Below, piece after piece: positions 42,551 to 54,069 of a stretch of 64,000 bases of DNA. The DNA lies in NCBI GenBank assembly GCA_946811185.2, contig OX328106.1:8288777-8352776 (forward strand), given 5' to 3'. Every line of letters starts with the position of its first letter. Within the stretch, counting starts at the first letter, position 1. Source of the DNA: Hippopus hippopus (taxonomy: Eukaryota; Mollusca; Bivalvia; Cardiida; Cardiidae). The notes below the pieces were generated by a model that did no database searches, was not told the origin of the DNA, and saw only the letters and a program-made list of their open reading frames with translations. Both the position numbers and the translations under genes were made by a program.

Positions 42551-42556
42551 TACATG
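42551..42556. repeat. Polinton target-site duplication, right
   Basis: TACATG, matching 25934-25939. Confidence 0.95.
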
Positions 42557-43526
42557 TAGTTGGAGAGCCAGGCATGAGGCTTTAAGATAAAGTTAGAACA
42601 GTTTGCCAGACAATATTTTAGACTTGTCCAATTTGAAAACATTTTTGCAGCCGAGAAATGAAATATGTTTCAACCGTTTGAATATGTTGTTGAAAGTGTA
42701 GAACACATTTTAACTCTTTACCAAACCACAACATTTTAGACTAATCTAAATTTTAAGCGTTTGTAGACGAAAAATCAAATGTAGCTCAAACGTTAGAATG
42801 TATTGATGGGTTGAAAAAAAATTTGGGGAAAGGAGACCATGCTGGTTATTAACATATTCTCCTTTTCCCAAAATATTTTCAAAAGCCTTCTTCACAGGTA
42901 CGTCAAAATTCGGGACTGCATAGTGTTAAAGGTCAAAGTAATTATATCGAATTTGAAAAGTAGTTTTTTTTTTCAAATTGATTCTATTCTTTTTCATTTA
43001 TCAAATTCACCAGACAAAATCCACCATTTACTTCACTTCTCTGGATATTTTTTATATGCTTTCAAAGCTGTGTGGAGTGTACATGAAACCTTTCAGTGAT
43101 GTGCAGTTTATTACAGGGGCCCTTTTTTTCTGTAAATTAGCTTTCTTTTTTAAACACTTATAAATACGCCAAATATACTTTTCTCTGCAAACTTATGGAA
43201 CCTGGTCATTTACATGCGCTAAAGAAGTGCGAATATGGCGTTCAAATAACGTCTAGATCGCTTTGCAATCCTTAACTCCGCTTTATTTTATGAGATCAAA
43301 TATGACGTCATCGTACTTATTTGAATATGATCCCACATAGTCAATGCCTGTTATTGATTATGTAATGTATCCACAAACCTTTGCCAAAGTCAAGCACGAA
43401 ATCTTAAAATATTTCAAGAGGGTCCATCAAGGCAATCTAACAATATTTTCAAAAGCCCTTTTACTCGGGTCGTTAAAACACCGGATTGTCTGGAAAAAAG
43501 GTGTATACATTGGAAACGTAACTTAC
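42557..43526. other. CTL-C intron right of the Polinton
   Basis: Two F3-type pieces at 42590-42660 and 42715-42935 with the core GGGGAAAGGAGACCATGCTG. No exon seen. Confidence 0.5.
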
Positions 43527-43645
43527 ACCAGCGATAGATTGGCCGGAGAGTTATCCGCCCATAACCACCAGGTTCCCTGGCGATTCAGACCAGTCCAATA
43601 CCATCGTCCTCTACTGAATAGGCCATTCTGGTTCTCGAGCCACGT
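43527..43645 (-). CDS. CTL-C exon 2 (middle of CTLD 1)
   Basis: 119-nt exon with an AG acceptor at 43646-43647 and a GTAAGT donor below 43527. It encodes TWLENQNGLFSRGRWYWTGL, NRQGTWWLWADNSPANLSL. WYWTGLN is the WIGL-type motif and WWLWAD the next strand. Its intron partner downstream is 25788-25915, now 17.6 kb away because of the Polinton. Confidence 0.85.
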
Positions 43646-44500
43646 CTGTGCATAAAGATAAAATTTCAGATCAGATACGGAAAAAGTGCAATGAGTGTGA
43701 TAGTGTAAATTCTAGTTTTTTAATTTGCTTCATTTCAAATGCTGTGAGTTTCAGTGTCTTTAAGATTCCGAATGAGATGGCGGGTAAAATCATGCATTTT
43801 TTTTTTTTGTGTGTGTGAAATACTTCATATGCGTCTTTCACTCACTTGAAAATGATGAGGCAAGCATTCTGTAAACCATTCCTCAAAAGCTGTATAAAGT
43901 TATAGCTTTCCAGGGTCTGACCCTTTTTGGTTCTGGTCTTCATGATGGACGAAAAATATTTTCTACACTTGTCTAATGCAGTTTTATCGAAATTGGTTTG
44001 GGTAAAGGGAAAAAAAATATATCGGGGAAATGCAGTCTTAATGTGTTATATATGTTACGCGTGTGAAGAAAGCGACGTCAAATTATCCTATGTAGAATAA
44101 ATTAGATTAAATCCAAGTTCTGCCAAGCTCTTTTGTAGGACTGATGATGGTCACTGAGTCAGATTTATAAATGCCTCCTTCACCATCGAACATTGTTTCA
44201 GCCGAGTTTATGTAACACAAAAAGTAGCCAGTGGCTTGGAAAGAGTTTTGTGCAAAATAATAAAAGAAACTCCAGGGAAGCAAGTATAGGTGTATTGACA
44301 TTTGTTATATGAGTAGAATGATTCTGTAAACGACTTTGAATACCAAACGATTAGATTCGATGTGGAAGAGACTCCTTTTCAAAATACAAAAATACGATTG
44401 CCTTTATGAAACTAAGATACTGGTGAAAACGAGGTAAAAAACAAATCAAACTAAATAAATTAAGTTCAAATTCAACTTTCGAAAAAGAAAGTTAATTTAC
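43646..44500. other. CTL-C intron with decayed S2 SINE
   Basis: 44125-44300 resembles the S2 SINE body (AGCCAGTGGCTTGGAAAG, GAAACTCCAGGGAAGCA). The rest is unassigned. Confidence 0.45.
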
Positions 44501-44664
44501 CTTTTTGTCTAGATCATCCACTTTAACTAGGTTAGATCCGAGACCCTGACAGGCTTTTGAGGCATTATACCAAGATGTACGGTGAAATCCTGCATGGTAG
44601 CAGTAGTGACCTGCCCGTAACCAGCTGGCTGGGCAACCCAAACTCATATTTGACACAGTCGACG
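44501..44664 (-). CDS. CTL-C exon 1 of CTLD 1
   Basis: 164-nt exon with an AG acceptor at 44665-44666 and a GTAAAT donor below 44501. It encodes LGCPASWLRAGHYCYHAGF, then SWYNASKACQGLGSNLVKV and a polar end. The first cysteine pair and HYCY strand mark a CTLD start. A signal exon should lie further right but was not recognised before CTL-B2. Confidence 0.85.
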
Positions 44665-44928
44665 CTGGAAAAGATAATGTTAGTAATTGTACTTGTGATT
44701 TTGAGCTTGTCCAATTTGAAGAAGTCGCGAAGGAGAACGCGAACACAATAGACGTATCGAAAGGTAGACAGTTTGTCAAAACTTGTTTTACTTTTCTTTT
44801 TTTCAAACTGATATATTTTAGTACTCATTTACAAACACAAAATTTACTCACGAATGTCTTTTACTAAATGGAATAAACATACACACGTCAGTAAAATATT
44901 ATTTTTACGGTGATTAACATGCTTATAT

Positions 44929-45180
44929 ATTTAAAGGTCCAATAACGGCCAAAAGAACATTTAAACCAGGTAAAAAGTAAACAAAAGATAGAGCGACCTT
45001 GTAACCTTTAACCTCGGTTTAAAAGTCATTTCTGTGCCTGCGACTAACAGTTGGATCGACCGTAAAATTACAAATTTTCATCTTCACAATTATTTTCGTA
45101 CTTTCAAATGGTATTATTCAAGTTTCGATGCATTTTTACAACCGCATTGCATACTTTTTGCCGCCATTGGGCCTTTAAAT
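44929..45180. repeat. MITE family F7 with ATTTAAAGGYCCAAT terminal repeats
   Basis: Left end ATTTAAAGGTCCAATAACGG; right end is the complement of ATTTAAAGGCCCAATGGCGG. A related diverged copy lies at about 53335-53592. Non-coding. Confidence 0.7.
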
Positions 45181-45299
45181 TAGTATTAATGTTTGTTGTA
45201 GACCAATTTGTTCTTTTCGATAGGAAACATGTATAGATGTTAAATATATAATTCATCCAACGGTGATACAATCATTCGAATGCACACGTTTACGTATGG

Positions 45300-45395
45300 G
45301 ATAGAAAACGAGTGCCGTGGTATATGGGAAATATACACGAGCGTTAGCGAGTGTATATTTCCCATATATCACGGCACGAGATTTTCTATCTAACT
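45300..45395. repeat. Long perfect-type palindrome
   Basis: Arms ATAGAAAACGAGTGCCGTGG and ATATGGGAAATATACACGAG pair with their complements around GCGTTAGCGAG. A second smaller one is at 46548-46630. Confidence 0.75.
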
Positions 45396-45879
45396 TAGAC
45401 CACGTGACTATTTATTCGCGCTTTTTATGTCATCTATACATTTTTATATAAGATAGAAAGCTTGTTACAAAATGGGAGTCGTCGTGATCGTTAAAATGCG
45501 ACTTTTGCACCTGGTTCAAAAGAGGCAAATATAAGGTACAATTTATATTAAAATGCTAAATTATTCATTTTGATATTTAATCAAACTCGCCATATTTGTG
45601 GAGTGATAAGATCGAGCTAGTATTTGTCTGCAACATTTCGAAAACGGTATGTTTTGATTGATGTAGATGTCAAAGACAACCGGGACGTTCATCATTTGGA
45701 ACTTACTTGTTCTATTTTCATTACGAAAAACATTGAAAGTTGTTGAGAAATACTGTTTATTTTTTTTTTTGCAATTATGTTCAATACGTGAATTTCGACC
45801 AATTTTTTTTTTTTTTTTTTTTGGCAACATCAAGTCTGTACATGAAAATTTTGTAAACTTTGTGACGCCATAGAGCGTA

Positions 45880-46088
45880 ACCCTTAGGCTGCTAAGCGTG
45901 ACTCAAGGACCTTTTTGTGGACAATGTAGATTCAAATTAGACTGCACACAACGTGCACAATCTGATCTTGGATCTACAGTGTCCGATAAGACGATATTTT
46001 CCCCTTAAATATCTTTGAAATAGCAAAATTAGGGTTTTTACTATTGGCTTGAAAGTTTCATTTCACTTATTTAGCAGGTTAAACATTA
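45880..46088. repeat. MITE family F4, copy 1
   Basis: Defines F4: starts AACCCTTAGGCTGCTAAGC, has an inner dyad of AGACTGCAC...GTGCACAATCTGATCTTGG type and ends CACTTATTTAGCAGGTTAAA. About 200 bp. Confidence 0.7.
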
Positions 46089-46547
46089 CTAAAAACAGCT
46101 TATTCATGCGTAGGTGCACTGACCTTCGTGATATGACCTTAGCTGGTAAAACGGTGTTAAACTCCAATGCAAACTAAAGTCACAGTCGAATTTATTGTTA
46201 CTTTCAGCCAAAATGAAATTTTACCCCTTCTCAGATTTAAGAGAAAATTTGTTGCAAAGGCAATGGCATGCTTTGAAAAAGCCAAAATGTTAACATTACG
46301 GTTTATTTTCTAACTGGAGCCATATTTTTTCACGGCCATAAACACTTTACTCAAGAGGTTGCTGTAATTAATCGATAGTTGAGTGAAATACCTTTTTAAG
46401 TGTCTGTACATTGTACAGACACTTGCAACAGTATTACACTCACACATTGAAATGCTGTATCTGATTCACTAAATCATTTCAAACTTGTTTGGCCGTGAAG
46501 GGTACATTTTGCCTTGACTCGATACTGCAAACAAAAATTGTCGGAAT

Positions 46548-46630
46548 TCACGTGCGGGATATACTAGCATAGTATATTCAGATATACAACTGCGAAAGTT
46601 GTATCTTCGATATATACTTTTGAAATACTG
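46548..46630. repeat. Palindrome
   Basis: GTATATTCAGATATACAACT pairs with its complement around GCGAAAG. Confidence 0.55.
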
Positions 46631-46679
46631 AACGCTGATTGGTCAACTCGCTACATACTTGGTCTAATTATGTAAGATA

Positions 46680-46908
46680 GGGTACTTAAAACAATGCCGA
46701 CTTTTAACGACCCTCAGAAAGAAGCCATTTGAAAACATTGTGAGAATAGGAGAGAATGCTGGTAACCAGCATTTTCTCCTTTTTCCACAATGCTTCTTTT
46801 TACCCCATCAAAGAAAAACTGCACAATTTAAGTCACATTGAGAATGTCGTCTGCAAATACTTTCATTTTAGACAAGGCTAAAATTTTGTCGTCTGTTGTA
46901 GGTTAAGC
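46680..46908. repeat. Hairpin MITE family F3, complete
   Basis: The central stem spans about 60 bp around GCTGGTAACCAGC. Outer flanks TTTAACGACCCTCAGAAAGA and CAAGGCTAAAATTTTGTCG are the family ends. Confidence 0.75.
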
Positions 46909-47129
46909 TAGTAGATTTACTGACGTCGTCATAAGAACGCAATTACCTACTTGGGTATAAATATTGAAGGAGTAAATATTTGTAGGTAAAGTTTTATTGC
47001 CTCACCTCTTCGGGTTATGCAAAAGTGTCAGATTTGACCTAGCCGATGTTGAAGAACATGCAGATGGTTACATCATAAGTATTTCAGATTTATAACTTAC
47101 TCGTCATTTTTAATTCTTTACCATATGAG

Positions 47130-47310
47130 AAAGATTCATTCCTCTCTTAACGCCGATTATTGTTTCGACGATGGTTATGTGAGAAAGCAGCGCGTGGCTC
47201 TGGAGGAATATTTGTAAAAGACACTTCAGAACAGCATTGACAGGTGCACTGGCCGCCGTGATATAAGTAATAGTGTTGAAAACGGCGTTAAAACACCACA
47301 CAAACAAATC
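47130..47310 (+). repeat. SINE family S2, partial
   Basis: Shares ATTGTTTCGACGATGGTTAT, GGTGCACTGGCCGCCGTGAT and GTTGAAAACGGCGTTAAA with the fuller copy at 58214-58500. Confidence 0.6.
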
Positions 47311-47372
47311 TACTGCTAAGACACGGAACAGCCGTATTTTGTGCGGCTACATTGTAGGTACTCGTATAGTTA

Positions 47373-47541
47373 TTATAGCTTACGAACAAAAAAAAAACAA
47401 TCAGAAGAGTTACCATCGTTCTCCTTCATACAGATATATCTTTCCGAATTATTGCAGGACAAATCACCGAACTGGCCGGCAGCATTCATATATCCACATC
47501 TCTCCTTGCCACCAAGGTTGTTAGGCTCCTGAGCCCAAATA
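47373..47541 (-). CDS. CTL-B2 terminal exon
   Basis: Counterpart of 932-1091: WAQEPNNLGG, CGYMNAAGQFGDLSC and ERYICMKENDG are retained, so the EPN motif is intact. The last 12 residues (NSSDCFFFVRKL) differ from B1, apparently because an A-rich insertion changed the end of the frame. Acceptor AG at 47542-47543. Confidence 0.75.
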
Positions 47542-48108
47542 CTGTTGACAAAAATTTGCCACAAAAGTGACATATTAAGTTGACTATAGAAATAACGTTA
47601 TTCTTAATGCCTTATGTCCTTACAGTAACTTCTTTTACGGTTCTCTCTGACGCTCATAACTACTCCTTGAGAATAGTTTCGGTGTGACTTTGAAACAAAA
47701 AGTACCCTCATACTCGTACTTCACTGTAGAGAGCGGGGGAACGTTTTCCGACTCTTAAAATAGGTAAACAACAGCAAATTTCAATGCTGCTTTTTTCATG
47801 ATATTTTACATCTTAATATTTTACATCTCCGATTTATAGAAATCGGAGCATAAACTGATTTCACGACACTACATGTATGATTTAAACTGACAAAACTTGG
47901 TAAGCTCACTCATATTAAGAAAACAACAAAAAGTTATCCCGTTCTATTTAAATTTCAGCAAGAACTCGGGTTTTATTTATGAATAAAAGTAAAAAAAAGA
48001 AATGGTAATAAAATGTTTTGTTTTCTTTTTTCGACAATATTTGCGAAATTTGTCTAATGCAAGGTGCAAAATATTGTCTGCATATCATAATAGGTTAGCC
48101 ATACTTAC

Positions 48109-48230
48109 GCATTTTGTAATGTAGTTCCATCAAGCCATTTCCATTGACCTTCATTCGATGAATCATTCAGTCCAACCCACCAGATTTCAGCGGTAAGCGT
48201 CAATTTTGGTAGTTGTTGACGTATATAGTC
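48109..48230 (-). CDS. CTL-B2 middle exon
   Basis: 122 nt, same borders as 1761-1882. Encodes IRQLPKLTLTAEIWWVGLND and QWKWLDGTTLQNA. One residue of B1 (Q in RQQIP) is missing and compensated by other changes, as exon length is unchanged. Confidence 0.85.
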
Positions 48231-48351
48231 CTATAATTCATAATAAAGCGAATGGTTGTCTTTGCCATTTTATCTCCTTATGACCGATCGACATACAAAT
48301 ACTTACATTCTCAAGTCTATATAACACAGGTCTACTCATGAGTATTTGTTA

Positions 48352-48616
48352 ATTGAGCCATGCTCTGGCAAAAGGGGCTTAATGCATCTCCGTGATGCAC
48401 TATACCAATCAAGCCATCACATATTTATGGATCCATAATAGCTACTTTTTTTTTTCTTTTCTTTTTCAAATCCGACTCTATCATGATAAAGACTGGTCCT
48501 TGGACACACAGAGAATTGAAAGATAGCGACAAATTTTGGTCCAGACTGCGCAGGCTGACCTGGACCGATAGTTTTCGCAGATGCATTAGCCTCCTTTTGC
48601 CAGAGCATGGCTCATT
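48352..48616. repeat. MITE-like family F1, copy 9
   Basis: Complete, with GAGCCATGCTCTGG and its complement at the ends. Absent from the matching intron of CTL-B1, so it inserted after the duplication. Confidence 0.75.
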
Positions 48617-48663
48617 TATAAATTTTCCTGCCAAGTACTTTGATAGGAAAAACAATTATAGTA

Positions 48664-50006
48664 ACCGAGGGCTGTTCGATATGTAATGTGTATTGTACCA
48701 CAGCGCGATAACGCTTTGCACGATTTCGTGGATGATGATACGCTTGAATAGCTCTAATCAATACCTTTCCAACGGTATAAACACGAGCCTTCAGCTCCAC
48801 ATAGTTTTAAACTTATAGTCATTTCAATAGAGCTAGTCGTTGACCACTGTTGTAAAAATGGTTGGGAAACGGATTAAGAATATTAAAGAAATTAGAGCTT
48901 ATATAAAAGTTCGCACAAAACTCGGTCATTCGGTAATGCAGATTTTTACTGAATTGGGGGAAGTTTAGGGGTCTGATAAGGTATCTTATGAGACAGTTCG
49001 TAGTTGGAGAAAGAAATTTCTGACTGGCACAGAGTCCGTCAAAGATGCAGCAAAATCTGGCCGACCTGTGACTTTAACAGGCAAGGCAAATGTCTCAAAA
49101 GTCAGGGAAATAATTGAAAGTGATGGCAGATACACGGTTCGTGATATTGCCAACGCTGTTGGCATATCGCTATCGCGGGTGCATTTCATTTTGAAAGGTA
49201 TTTTGAAAGTACGAAAGATTTCTGCCAGATGGATACCGCATATATTGGCAGATGGCCAAAAACGGGTACGAGTACAAACCGCTAAGCAATGGCTCAAAAT
49301 GTTTCCCAAATTCAATCAAAGACAATTTGCAAACATCGTTACTGGTGACGAAACATGGGTTCACTATTTCGAACCAGTAAGAAAAATTGGAAACAAAATA
49401 TGGCTAACTAAACCCGGTAGAAGGCCTGTAGTAGCCAAAAGAAGCATAAACACAAAGAAGGTTCTTTATTGCATATTCTTCTCACGTGATGGTATAGCCG
49501 TACAAATTCCGGTGCCGAAGGGCAAAAGTGTTACAGGTCGGTATTACCGAGATGTTATACTAAAAAAGGTCAAGAAATATTATCTTAAACGACGCCCTGT
49601 GTCAGGATTTAGGCATGTTCGTCTACTTCATGATAATGCTCCATCACATACATCTGAGCTTGTGAAGCAATTTTTGAAGTCGGAGAAGGTTACCGTCTTG
49701 CCAAACCCACCATACTCTCCAGATCTAGCCCCATGCGACTTTTTCCTTTTTCCAAAACTTAAAAAGTTCTTATCTGGTCGTCGTTACAAGTCCCGACAAG
49801 CCCTTGGCTCAGCCATCAGTCAGTGCCTCAGAGGTCTACCTAAATCAGCGTACCGTGACGCATTTCAGAAATGGATTCAGAGATTGAAATTATGTATTTC
49901 AAACCGCTGAGAATACTTTGAAGGGATGTAATGTTCATTTCACTATTTGAGTCGAATGCTTTTGAGACATCGTACAATACACATTACATATCGAACAACC
50001 CTCGGT
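48664..50006 (+). mobile_element. mariner-type transposon
   Basis: 1,343 bp with terminal inverted repeats of about 30 bp (ACCGAGGGCTGTTCGATATG at the left; the right end is the near-perfect complement), TA-rich flanks and one transposase gene. It lies in the CTL-B2 intron; the corresponding CTL-B1 intron lacks it. Confidence 0.85.
48858..49910 (+). pseudogene. mariner transposase, one premature stop
   Basis: Cut-and-paste transposase that binds the terminal repeats and moves the element. The frame begins MVGKRIKNIKEIRAYI, is interrupted by TAG at about 48966-48968 (after TELGEV), and is then open to TGA 49908-49910. N-terminal helix-turn-helix pair (about 49060-49210), then catalytic aspartates in VTGDETWVHYF, LLHDNAPSHT and YSPDLAPCDFF. 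The last two are 34 residues apart, the DD34D signature of mariner. Only one lesion is seen, so inactivation seems recent. Confidence 0.8.
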
Positions 50007-50429
50007 AACCTTATCTACGTGATGCAAAAAATCTTAGTTCTAGGGTATATAATTTATCAGCACTAAAATTCAACAAAACTCGCATCTACACTTTCACAAT
50101 TAAGAATACGACAACTGCAATATCAATCACATCACAGAAGTATTCATCAACATAATAACCAACACGAAACACATGAAAATTCCTTACCCATCTCATCTTG
50201 TGTCTAACACTGGAATAAATGAAGTCAACAAACAAGAAATAAAACATAACACACACAGGGAAACAACAACAATGATACCAAAAGCATTCCCTTTTTCCGA
50301 AAAAACCAATTATAAACAAAGGCTCTGCTGTAAACCACGTCACAAGTGCGGCAAATTTTAAACTATACCCAAGTCCTGTCTTAAGCATTGCTTTCATTTC
50401 AAGAAGACACTCATCATTAGCAATAAATA

Positions 50430-50614
50430 AATGGCTGACATGGGCCGAAACTTTTTGCTATTTGTAAATTTTCTGCATGTCCAAGCACCATTGTACCCAT
50501 TGATTTAGTCGATTGTTGGACGAACTTGATTTTTATTGGCCCATTATAATGTGGAATCTTTCTTGGTATAATGCATCAAGAATATGCATTCAACCCCTTT
50601 TCCAAAAGCATGGC
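50430..50614. repeat. MITE-like family F1, copy 10 (half)
   Basis: The right-hand two thirds of F1, starting inside the inner palindrome at GGCTGACATGGGCCGAAAC. Confidence 0.65.
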
Positions 50615-50665
50615 TTATTTAATTTCACTGACCCAAAAAGTAGAAAAAAAATAATAAAGTCCTAC

Positions 50666-50856
50666 CAACTCATCCTGCGTTTCTAGTTGAAGTAGATGTG
50701 TTTGAACGTTACTGATCCCTGTGAATTCACTTGAAGCGTTCACACATTTCTCACGTGCTTTGTTCCAAGTTAACATACTGAATGGATCTCTCAACCCAGA
50801 CGGGAATAAGTAGCAGCCATTTTTGTAATTGGTCCAGCTCTCTGCACATGCCGTTC
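50666..50856 (-). CDS. CTL-B2 first CTLD exon
   Basis: 191 nt, identical in length and nearly so in sequence to 2625-2815 (only a few substitutions, for example Thr for Lys near the start). Donor here is GTAGGA instead of GTAAGA, a weaker site. The high identity compared with the more diverged introns suggests purifying selection or gene conversion. Confidence 0.85.
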
Positions 50857-51189
50857 CTACATCACAAAAGAACCGTGGTTACATTTACGACATTACCAAC
50901 TGGAAAACCTCTTTTTCGGCTTAGCTGAATGCACTACGGTTCGACCTACTTTTTGGAAGACATATTGTTATATTCAATTAAATAGATAGACATTTTCCAT
51001 TGGTCAAAAATGAGGACATGTTTATTTTGTGGGCCTCTGTAGGCCTATAAGTGGGAAAATTTACTTCGTCTATCTATATTAAAGATATTTATTTTTCCTC
51101 CCGGCCAAAGACCACTTTTGAATGATGAAAGTTTTCGTTATGAGAGTTTTGTCAGAATGTTGTATCATTTAATGATATAATAAACTTAA
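50857..51189. other. Stretch upstream of CTL-B2
   Basis: No gene, exon or repeat recognised. Confidence 0.45.
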
Positions 51190-51385
51190 CCCTTAGGCTA
51201 CTAAGCGCGACTCACTGACCTTCTGCGAACATTGTAGATCCAGATCAGACTGCACAAAACGTGCAGACTGATCTTGAATCTACACTGTCCGGTACGGAGA
51301 TATTTTTCCTTAACACATATTTTGAAACAGCACTATTTGTGGTTTTACTATCGGCTTGAAAGTTATATAGCAGGATAAGGATTAA
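51190..51385. repeat. MITE family F4, copy 2
   Basis: AACCCTTAGGCTACTAAGC start; the right end fades into the 60-bp tandem repeat. Confidence 0.65.
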
Positions 51386-51401
51386 TCGATGTTATTTTGT
51401 T

Positions 51402-51701
51402 GATTGTCCTGTTACAGGAGATAACTCCTTCCTTACCTCGTAGTTTCATCGCGTATAAAACGATTGTCCTGTTACAGGAGATCACTCCTTCCTTACCTCG
51501 TAGTTTCATCGCGTATAAAACGATTGTCCTGTTACAGGAGATCACTCCTTCCTTACCTCGTAGTCTCATCGCGTATAAAACGATTGGCCTGTTACAGGAG
51601 ATCACTCCTTCCTTACCTCGTAGTCTCATCGCGTATAAAACGATTGGCCTGTTACAGGAGATCACTCCTTCCTTACCTCGTAGTTTCATCGCGTATAAAA
51701 C
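51402..51701. repeat. Five exact-length 60-bp tandem repeats
   Basis: 5 x 60 bp, 95% or more identical by eye; unit starts GATTGTCCTGTTACAGGAGA and ends CGCGTATAAAAC. Because 60 is a multiple of three, long frames open on both strands; they are artefacts. It lies between an F4 copy and a SINE. Confidence 0.95.
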
Positions 51702-51711
51702 CTAACAACTG

Positions 51712-51855
51712 CGTTGAGGAAAATTCTCTTTAGCTCAGGGGTGAAGGTGTTGGACTTTTGAACCTCAATAAATGAGGATCTCTTCCGCACGGGTTGGAAT
51801 CCCGCCAGGTGTGGTTTATATTTGCACTATGCATTTGTTGCAAACTTTCATGTTC
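51712..51855 (+). repeat. tRNA-derived SINE, third copy
   Basis: A-box-like TAGCTCAGGGGTGAAGG, B-box-like GGGTTGGAATCCCGCC, and the shared tail TGCATTTGTTGCAAACTTTC. Confidence 0.65.
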
Positions 51856-52029
51856 GTACGGATACACACTTTGAAACGATTCTTTTTTCAATTGTCTGCT
51901 TCAAATGCGTTTGAGAAGGTAATAAATCATTTTTTTAAACAATCTCAAGTTTTAATGAACCTGAGAAAGGAGCTTTTTGAAAACATTGTGGAAAAGAAGA
52001 AAGTATCCGTAATCTTATTTTTTCGCTTC

Positions 52030-52030
<1 letters not shown>

Positions 52031-52077
<47 letters not shown>

Positions 52078-52079
52078 TC
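52031..52079. repeat. (TTTA)n microsatellite
   Basis: About twelve ATTT units. Confidence 0.9.
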
Positions 52080-52359
52080 CCCTAGTTGTGTTGTCGAGCG
52101 AATTTCTGCCAGCTGCTCTAGGATATTTATAATAATATTTCGTAGAAAGCAAGTATTCTGTCCAGCGATTCGACATTTTCTTATCAATCAGTTCAGTGTT
52201 TAAGTTTATATACCCTCTGTAAGTTCTCAAGTTCCAGTCGCTGAGAGAAAAATGATTATAACAATAAGAATTTAAGTTGGCAACTTTAATTCTAGTTTTG
52301 AATTTACTAAAGGCGATCGGTACTTTTACACACTGTGCTGTAACACGGCTAGTAATATG

Positions 52360-52640
52360 AGCCATGCTATGTGAAAAGGGGGCTTTATGCATCTGCGAAA
52401 ATTATCGACCCAGGTCAGCCTCCGCAGTCCGTGCAGGCTGACCTGGCCCGACATTTTTCACTATTTGTCAATTTTATTTTTTCTGTATTCTTTATCTAAA
52501 ATAAAAAATAATCTGTATGTAAAAGGACCAGTCTGCTTCATGATTAAATCCGATTGTGGATCCATAATTATATGATAGCTTGCTTGGTATTAAGCATCAA
52601 GGAGATGCATTAAGCCCCCTTTTGCAAGAGCATGGCTCAT
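52360..52640. repeat. MITE-like family F1, copy 11
   Basis: Complete, opposite orientation to copy 1, with both GAGCCATGCTATGTG and GAGCATGGCTC ends. Confidence 0.75.
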
Positions 52641-52767
52641 ATAATATTGATGACAGGCGATTGACGAGGAACAATGTCACAGTAGTGTCACAATCTCTCA
52701 CATTTGATCCACTTCCGTTTGTGCAGAAAAGTGTAGAAAATTAGTACAAAGTATTGAAAAATGTATT

Positions 52768-53030
52768 TGAGCTGTGCTCTGTGATAAAAAGCTAAATGCA
52801 TCTGCGAAAAGTATTGACCCAGGTCAGCCTGCGCAGTCCGCGCAGGCTAACCTGGGCCAAAACTTTTCGCTATTGGTCAATTTTTTTTGTATGTCCAAGG
52901 ACTAGTTTACCTGATGATTCAGCCGGTTGATAGACAAAATGAACTTAATGGATATATGGCCATGTGATGTGCTTGGTATCATGCATCACGAAGATGTATT
53001 AAGCAACTTTTATTACAGAGCATGACTCAA
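52768..53030. repeat. MITE-like family F1, copy 12
   Basis: Complete; ends 17 bp from the CTL-A2 stop. F1 copy 2 has the same position relative to CTL-A1, so these two copies may descend from one insertion older than the duplication. Confidence 0.7.
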
Positions 53031-53047
53031 TTACAAGGATGAAGGTT

Positions 53048-53183
53048 TCAACCTGGAGTGTTTGTATATTCACATATATATCTATGTCTGTCCCAACATC
53101 GCTCGTCACTCAGACTGCCCTGGAAGTTCAAGGCCGCACAGTTCTGTCTGTGGTTTGCCTCATCAGGCTCTTTTATCCATTTT
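53048..53183 (-). CDS. CTL-A2 terminal exon
   Basis: 136 nt like its partner 4280-4415; encodes KWIKEPDEANHRQNC and ERCWDRHRYICEY to TGA, with an identical protein except at the exon start. Acceptor TTGCAG at 53184-53189 is better than the TAG of A1. Confidence 0.85.
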
Positions 53184-54069
53184 CTGCAATGACAAATAGT
53201 TATTCATAATCAGTTACATGATCAAAGTAACAATGGCTGGTGAAAAAATGAACAAAACGGGAGTTAAAATGTTTATATTATTTAAAAGTATGGAAATTAT
53301 TGTGAAGATGACAATCTATCACTGTACGGTCGGTCGTTAGTCGCTGGCAGAGAAATTAATTTCAAAACTAGGTTAAAGGTTGCCAGGTCACTCTATCTTT
53401 TGCTTACTTTCTGCCTGATTTTAAAATTCCTTTTTTTTCTGCCAGCGACTAACACTTGGACCGACTACGCAATAAAAGATTGCCATTTTCGCAATATTTT
53501 CTATATTTTTAAATGGTTTCATTTATTTCATTTAAACTGAAATACATTTTAACACATGCATTGTTTTTTGGTAACTATTGGGCCTTTAATGCTGAAAAAG
53601 CTATTTTCACATACATTTCTAAGATATATTATCAAAGAATTGTCGATTGCTGATCAATACAGAAATATTTTCAGTCATTTAAGATACATCTATACTTGCT
53701 TTCAGGCAGTTTCCATTTAGTTTTAAACCCATGTCATCCTTATTTTATGAACCTATAATCATTCTTGTGTCTTCATGCCATACGTTGCCCCGATGGCTGC
53801 AAGATTGCTTAGATCACGACGGATAGAAAATGTATTTCATGTTTTGGAGGCCTTCAAAGCAATCGCTGTTGTCGTTTCCGGTTTAAATGAGAACAAATCC
53901 CTTGTGTTTTTCTATCCCTTACATCATATATGTTGGTAATTTACCTATGTTTACACAGGTGAGCCATTATAAACACTTCCAAGTTTTAATAGCATTTTTT
54001 TTCTCTGTAGCTGTAAGGATGTATTTTTAATGGTTTTTCCAGACTACAAAATTTTAGATTTTTCCATAT
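53184..54069. other. CTL-A2 intron with F7 and F8 copies
   Basis: A diverged F7 element spans about 53335-53592 and F8 53745-53890. No exon. Confidence 0.5.

Noticed and set aside
51402..51701. CRISPR-like array
   Set aside because: Repeats are contiguous, without spacers, and the sequence is eukaryotic.
51363..51733. Long repeated frames on both strands
   Set aside because: The 60-bp unit is a multiple of three, so frames open by periodicity.
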